From positions 1 to 5,936 of the forward strand of contig DASTWO010000208.1 of NCBI GenBank assembly GCA_035776675.1: a DNA stretch of 5,936 nucleotides. Direction: 5' to 3'. The DNA is from DASSOY01 sp035776675 (GTDB lineage Bacteria; Bacillota; Bacilli; Bacillales; DASSOY01). The notes under the pieces were generated by a model that was not told the origin of the DNA, did not search any database, and saw nothing but the letters and a program-made list of their open reading frames with translations. Shown here in pieces: positions 4,900 to 5,936 of the stretch (positions are counted from its first letter, which is position 1; every line of letters starts with the position of its first letter). The position numbers were made by a program, and so were the translations under genes.

Positions 4900-5771
4900 T
4901 ATCGTGCACCCTTTCGGCCCATTTCGTTCCGGCTCCATAAATGATTTCGATATGTATGATACCACTGTTTCAGCCGTTGTGTCACTTTTCCTTCATGCGA
5001 TGGTAAATTTTCAAGATCCACACGGTTGATCGGCACAATTTCCTGTCCTGAGTTCGTAATGAATACCTCTTCACTGTCGTAAAGTGCATCTACCTTGAAC
5101 TTTCCCGTTTTAAAGGGAATCCTATTTTCCTCACAAAGAGTAAGCACAAACTGCCTGGTTATCCCGTTTAAAATCCCGGTATCAATCGACGGTGTGAAAA
5201 CCACTCCGTTTTTCACCCAGAAAATATTCGATGTAACCCCTTCAGCCAAATGGCCGTTCTCCGTTAGAAAAACACCCTCAGTGTCAGGATCCGGTCCTAC
5301 TTCCCGCTTGCCCAATATATTATTAAAAAAATGATGGGATTTGAGGCGAACTTCACCCTCCGGGCTATTTCGCACTGTGCTCAGAACCTTGACAGCCTTG
5401 TGGTTGGGTATAGTTGCGGGCAATCGTCTCAGAAATACAATCGTCGTTGGGTCTCGGTACACATCAGCTTGCGGAACATTTGCGGCAATACCGGCAGACA
5501 CATTGAGCCGAATAGAAGCATCTTCTAAATCGTTCTTCGCCAAGAGTTCGGACAACGCTTCAAGTAACGACTCACGGGTTTCCCGCCATTCGATCCCCAT
5601 CTCACTTAAGCCATTCCGGAGCCGCTCGAGATGATCGTCGAATAAAAAAGGGTGCCCACCGTAGGTCCGGAAAGTCTCAAAGACACCCATTCCGTAAATA
5701 TAACCGTGGTCAAAAGGCGAAATAGCGGCTTCTTTTTCATCGACAATGCTGCCGTTTAAGTAGATAAACAT
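4899..5771 (-). CDS. pabC: 4-amino-4-deoxychorismate lyase (PLP fold type IV)
   Basis: PabC eliminates pyruvate from aminodeoxychorismate to release p-aminobenzoate for FolP. The 290-residue protein has the fold-type IV pattern: N-terminal FDHGYIYGMGVFETFR (residues 20-35), the PLP-binding lysine K144 in VRLKSHHFFNNILGKRE, E177 in LAEGVTSNIFWV that contacts the PLP ring nitrogen, and C-terminal EVFITNSGQEIVPI (235-248). The family overlaps with branched-chain and D-amino-acid aminotransferases, which share these motifs. Position between pabA and folP makes the lyase assignment firm. The start overlaps the pabA end by 16 nt, with GGGAG about 5-9 nt upstream. The last residues (WSRNEMGRKGAR) are basic and lie outside the core fold. 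Confidence 0.95.
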   Translation of the reverse strand: MFIYLNGSIVDEKEAAISPFDHGYIYGMGVFETFRTYGGHPFLFDDHLERLRNGLSEMGIEWRETRESLLEALSELLAKNDLEDASIRLNVSAGIAANVPQADVYRDPTTIVFLRRLPATIPNHKAVKVLSTVRNSPEGEVRLKSHHFFNNILGKREVGPDPDTEGVFLTENGHLAEGVTSNIFWVKNGVVFTPSIDTGILNGITRQFVLTLCEENRIPFKTGKFKVDALYDSEEVFITNSGQEIVPINRVDLENLPSHEGKVTQRLKQWYHTYRNHLWSRNEMGRKGAR

Positions 5772-5936
5772 GAGGACTCCCGGTGAGTATCAAGGAAATT
5801 CTTCAAAAGCTGTTTGCCATTCACGGTCAAAATCGATTCAGGATGGAACTGGACTCCTTCCATTTGGAAGTGTTTGTGGCGAATCCCCATGATTTCTCCT
5901 TCATCCGTCCAAGCCGAAACTTCAAAATCCGAAGAA
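5756..5936 (-). CDS. pabA: Aminodeoxychorismate/anthranilate synthase glutamine amidotransferase, C-terminal part
   Basis: Only the last 59 codons plus stop are in the window; the gene continues past position 5936. The product is a class I glutamine amidotransferase that supplies ammonia to PabB for aminodeoxychorismate, and in Bacillus (TrpG/PabA) also to TrpE. The fragment contains the family's end motif GVQFHPESILT, with the catalytic-triad His and Glu in HPE. It is preceded by MGIRHKHFQMEG. The reading frame ends in TAA at 5756-5758, inside pabC, giving a 16-nt overlap and an unusual tail HRESSCLST. TRAP or other control sites would lie upstream and are not visible. Confidence 0.95.
   Translation of the reverse strand, partial: SSDFEVSAWTDEGEIMGIRHKHFQMEGVQFHPESILTVNGKQLLKNFLDTHRESSCLST

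Noticed and set aside
4900..4965. folP starting at the in-frame ATG at 4965
   Set aside because: It would add 22 residues not typical of FolP and overlap pabC by 67 nt. The ATG at 4899 follows a ribosome binding site and overlaps the pabC stop.

Overview
The window reads almost entirely on the minus strand. It looks like the conserved folate-biosynthesis/lysS/rrn locus of a Bacillaceae-type Bacillota. In minus-strand order it holds: the 3' end of pabA, then pabC, folP, folB, folK, a YazB-like XRE regulator, a wrecked dusB, a short greA-family gene, a tandem 127-bp duplication, lysS with a terminator, two rRNA promoters, an rRNA leader, and the first ~77 nt of a 16S rRNA gene that runs off the window at position 1. 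In Bacillus subtilis the order pabA-pabC-sul(folP)-folB-folK-yazB-yacF(dusB)-lysS-rrn is well known. The gene order, strong AGGAGG-type ribosome binding sites, sigma-A-like promoters and the 16S start all fit that group. The species cannot be named from the sequence alone.

The folate block (about 2969-5936) is tightly packed. pabA/pabC overlap by 16 nt, pabC/folP share one base (TAATG), folB/folK overlap by 4 nt (ATGA), and folK/yazB overlap by 49 nt. PabA with PabB (outside the window) makes aminodeoxychorismate and PabC converts it to p-aminobenzoate. FolB and FolK supply 6-hydroxymethyl-dihydropterin pyrophosphate, and FolP joins the two halves into dihydropteroate. All visible catalytic motifs are intact.

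The departures from the usual layout lie between yazB and lysS. Where dusB (tRNA-dihydrouridine synthase) is expected there are only 252 bp. They hold a good ribosome binding site, a recognisable DusB N-terminus broken by stops and a frameshift, and a recognisable C-terminal tail, with the catalytic middle deleted. Next comes a 139-residue GreA-family gene with a shortened coiled coil and a non-canonical tip. Between it and lysS lies a two-copy 127-bp tandem duplication bounded by a 6-bp microhomology (CACTCC). The duplication includes the lysS ribosome binding site, and each copy carries an 18-codon reading frame ending in a Lys-rich tail.

Between lysS and the 16S gene (78-474) there are a rho-independent terminator, promoters P1 and P2 with exact 17-bp spacers, and a ~200-nt rRNA leader with several hairpins, some mutually exclusive. 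I see no mobile element, CRISPR array or defence system, and no convincing new multi-gene system. The most interesting features are the decayed dusB, the odd GreA and the duplicated lysS leader.
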